Source of the DNA: a bacterium HR27
Lineage (GTDB): Bacteria; Chloroflexota; Chloroflexia; Thermomicrobiales; Thermomicrobiaceae
Assembly (NCBI GenBank): GCA_002898975.1
Contig: BEID01000038.1
Location: forward strand, 1-8,417
DNA length: 8,417 nucleotides
Reading direction: 5' to 3'
Both the position numbers and the translations under genes were made by a program. Positions 6,547 through 8,417 of this stretch are shown one piece after another. The number at the start of each line of letters is the position of its first letter. The first letter of the stretch is position 1. The notes beneath the pieces were generated by a model. That model saw only the letters and a list, made by a program, of their open reading frames with translations. It searched no databases and was not told the DNA's origin.

Positions 6547-8417
6547 ATGCTGCTCGGTCCTTCGCCAGCGACGCTCACCGTGTTACCGCCGTGCCGTTTC
6601 GCGACGTAGAGCGCCTCGTCGGCAGCCTGGAGAAGAGCCTCCGGGCCATTACCATGCTGGGGATATGTCGCGATGCCCACCGAGATCGTCAGCCTCACCC
6701 GCTCCCCTCGTACCTCGAACGGCTCGCTCGCTACCGCCTCCCTCAACCGTTCGGCAATCTCCTCCGCTCGCGGCAGATCGACCCCCACGAGAACCACCGC
6801 GAACTCGTCACCCCCGTACCGCGCCACGAGATCGCTCGGACGCACCGACCGGGTGATCCGCTCAGCGACCGCCTGAAGGACTGCATCACCGAAAAGATGG
6901 CCGCGCGTATCGTTCAGTGGCTTGAAGTTATCGAAATCGATCAAGAGCACGCTCACCGCCTCGACCCGCCGGTCCTGGAGTGCCCGACGCACGTGCTCCT
7001 GCAGCGCCCGGCGGTTCGGCAGCCCGGTCAACGGGTCGCTGAGCGCCTGACGCTCTAGCTGTTCTGTCAATTCCACCTGCCGCATGAGCAGCTCGAGGTG
7101 CACAGCGATATTCATGGCGAGGCGAAGATCTTCCTGATCGAGGCGATGCCCGCGCCGGCTTTCGATATTGAGCACCCCGATCGGCTCACCGTTCCGGCGC
7201 AGTACGGCTACCACCTCGCTTTCCATCTGGAGATCGGGTTGCGGTGCGAAGTAATCGGGATCCTGTTGGACGTCGACGACCAGTTGGGCACGGTTTTCAC
7301 GCACCGCTCGTCCCGTCACACCGCGGTCAGCCCGCCACTCGTTGTAGGTCAATCCTCCCTCGACACGTACGGCGCGGCCGACGAAGCGAGTCCGATCGCT
7401 GCTCAGCAAAGCCAGACCGACCAGTGCATAACCGAACTCCCGCTGGAGGCGATCCGCGACCATCTGGAACGCTGCCTCGAGATCACGCTCCTCCGAGACC
7501 ATCCGCGTCAAGTCGTGCAACAGCTCCAGCTCCATCAGGCGGCGGCGCTCCAGCGTCACGTCATCCAGAATCAGTTGCACCTGAGCCTCCCATCGCTGCT
7601 GCTCCCCCGGCAGCTCCACCACTCGGGCATGGAACTCGATGATCCGGAGCCGCTTGTCGAACCACAGCACTGGGATCACCCGCTCGAGCGGTACCGCACC
7701 GATCGGACGCTGGACCCACTCGTCCCACGGCAGCGGCGCCAGCGTGCGCACCGATTCCGGAAGCCGCAGCCCGAGCAGGCGATCTGGCCGCTCGTGACCG
7801 AGCAAGCGCGCAGCGGCTCCATTGGCCAGGCGGACGGTTCCGTCCACGCTACATAGGAGAACCCCGATCGGCTCCTCCTCCACCAGCGTGCGGTACAACA
7901 GCTGATTCTGGAGAATCGCCCTCCGCGTGTCGGCGATCTTCCAGGCAACGGCCAGCGCTGCCGCCGCCGAATCGTAGAGCTGGAGGTCGCTACGCCGAAA
8001 ATCGTCCAAGCGGGCGAGATAGATCGAGAGCAGCCCGACGATCCGGCCGGCGTGCCGGATCGGTACCACGACACCCGCCTCGAGACCGAGATGCCGCCGG
8101 GTTTCCGCCGCTGTCAGGACCCGCTTGTCCTGGGTCGTCTCCCGCATATCGACGGGCACGAGTAACGAATCGAGCACCGCGTGCACCACTGTGCTGGCCC
8201 GCCCACGCGAAGCCCTCTCGAGTTCCCGGATGAACGCTTCAGGTAAGCCGATCGCCCCGGCGTTGACGAGCGCATCGGCCTGCCAATCGACGTACCAGAT
8301 CGCCAGAGCCGGCACCTCCAGGATACGCTGCAGAAGCTCGAGGCTCCGCGGCAGCCAATCAGGCGTCATTTCCGCGAGCAAAGAAAGTTCCGCTTCGACC
8401 TGGCGCAGCGCGCTCAG
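6543..8417 (-). CDS. Diguanylate cyclase, GAF-PAS-GAF-GGDEF, 5' end outside window
   Basis: Makes c-di-GMP from two GTP. Numbering from an internal TTG at 8381 (612 residues), an N-terminal GAF-like domain covers about 15-150 and a PAS-like domain about 160-280 (PIGVLLCSVDGTVRLANGAA at 171-190). A second GAF spans about 285-435 (RGVTGRAVRENRAQLVVDV, then PIGVLNIESRRG), and a GGDEF domain about 440-605. GGDEF lies at 523-527, the metal Asp at 482, and the FKPLNDTRGH and FGD motifs are intact. RPSD (514-517), exactly 5 residues before GGDEF, is an RxxD inhibitory site. No transmembrane segment is seen. The frame stays open to the window edge through an amphipathic stretch, and neither TTG 8381 nor ATG 8369 has a good ribosome site, so the true start is probably beyond 8417. 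There is no EAL domain. Its ligand is unknown. It converges on the M24 gene with overlapping stops. Confidence 0.95.
   Translation of the reverse strand: MSALRQVEAELSLLAEMTPDWLPRSLELLQRILEVPALAIWYVDWQADALVNAGAIGLPEAFIRELERASRGRASTVVHAVLDSLLVPVDMRETTQDKRVLTAAETRRHLGLEAGVVVPIRHAGRIVGLLSIYLARLDDFRRSDLQLYDSAAAALAVAWKIADTRRAILQNQLLYRTLVEEEPIGVLLCSVDGTVRLANGAAARLLGHERPDRLLGLRLPESVRTLAPLPWDEWVQRPIGAVPLERVIPVLWFDKRLRIIEFHARVVELPGEQQRWEAQVQLILDDVTLERRRLMELELLHDLTRMVSEERDLEAAFQMVADRLQREFGYALVGLALLSSDRTRFVGRAVRVEGGLTYNEWRADRGVTGRAVRENRAQLVVDVQQDPDYFAPQPDLQMESEVVAVLRRNGEPIGVLNIESRRGHRLDQEDLRLAMNIAVHLELLMRQVELTEQLERQALSDPLTGLPNRRALQEHVRRALQDRRVEAVSVLLIDFDNFKPLNDTRGHLFGDAVLQAVAERITRSVRPSDLVARYGGDEFAVVLVGVDLPRAEEIAERLREAVASEPFEVRGERVRLTISVGIATYPQHGNGPEALLQAADEALYVAKRHGGNTVSVAGEGPSSI

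Noticed and set aside
6530..6600. Bidirectional terminator at the convergent junction
   Set aside because: No GC-rich inverted repeat followed by a T run could be found on either strand.
7098..7856. A 252-codon plus-strand frame opposite the diguanylate cyclase
   Set aside because: It has no recognisable motif and no good ribosome site; the opposite strand encodes GAF and PAS domains continuously.
1..8417. Mobile elements, CRISPR arrays, tRNA or rRNA genes
   Set aside because: No terminal inverted repeats, transposase motifs, regularly spaced repeats or tRNA-like cloverleaf patterns were seen; almost all of the window is accounted for by seven coding regions.

Overview
The window is GC-rich (about two-thirds G+C by eye), gene-dense bacterial DNA with strong Shine-Dalgarno sites, GTG as well as ATG starts, very short intergenic gaps and protein families typical of free-living bacteria. 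Codon style, the frequent CGATCG/GATCG words and the protein flavour suggest a thermophilic Chloroflexota of the Thermomicrobia type. That is inference from style, not from a marker gene. No tRNA, rRNA, CRISPR array, insertion sequence or phage gene is visible.

Layout. Four genes read leftward from a divergent control region near 4170-4280. In order of transcription they are a soluble GAF-domain histidine kinase (4167-2926), a NarL/FixJ-type response regulator (2921-2280), a MobA/MocA-like nucleotidyltransferase (2269-1670) and an S9 (prolyl-oligopeptidase/acylaminoacyl-peptidase type) serine peptidase that runs off the left edge (1619-1). Gaps between them are 4, 10 and 50 bases, so this looks like one operon. 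Two genes read rightward from the same control region: a protein with the fold signature of amidohydrolases but lacking nearly all expected metal ligands (4279-5424), and an intact M24 Xaa-Pro dipeptidase-like metallopeptidase (5446-6546). A large leftward gene for a GAF-PAS-GAF-GGDEF diguanylate cyclase fills the right end (6543-8417). Its stop codon overlaps that of the M24 gene, and its 5' end lies outside the window.

How the genes may work together. The kinase and regulator are an evident two-component pair made from one transcript. The divergent region carries an extended -10 promoter for that operon, with three roughly helically spaced GCGAG repeats just upstream, which could be an operator. 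Two peptidases of different chemistry (serine S9 and metal-dependent M24), with an amidohydrolase-like protein between them, sit on either side of the control region. A peptide-degradation or peptide-sensing role for the locus is therefore plausible but unproven. The nucleotidyltransferase has no molybdoenzyme beside it here. The diguanylate cyclase has a complete GGDEF site and an RxxD inhibitory site, so c-di-GMP is very probably made, but nothing in the window links it to the neighbouring operons.

The least ordinary item is the amidohydrolase-like protein, which looks like a pseudoenzyme or a family with altered chemistry.
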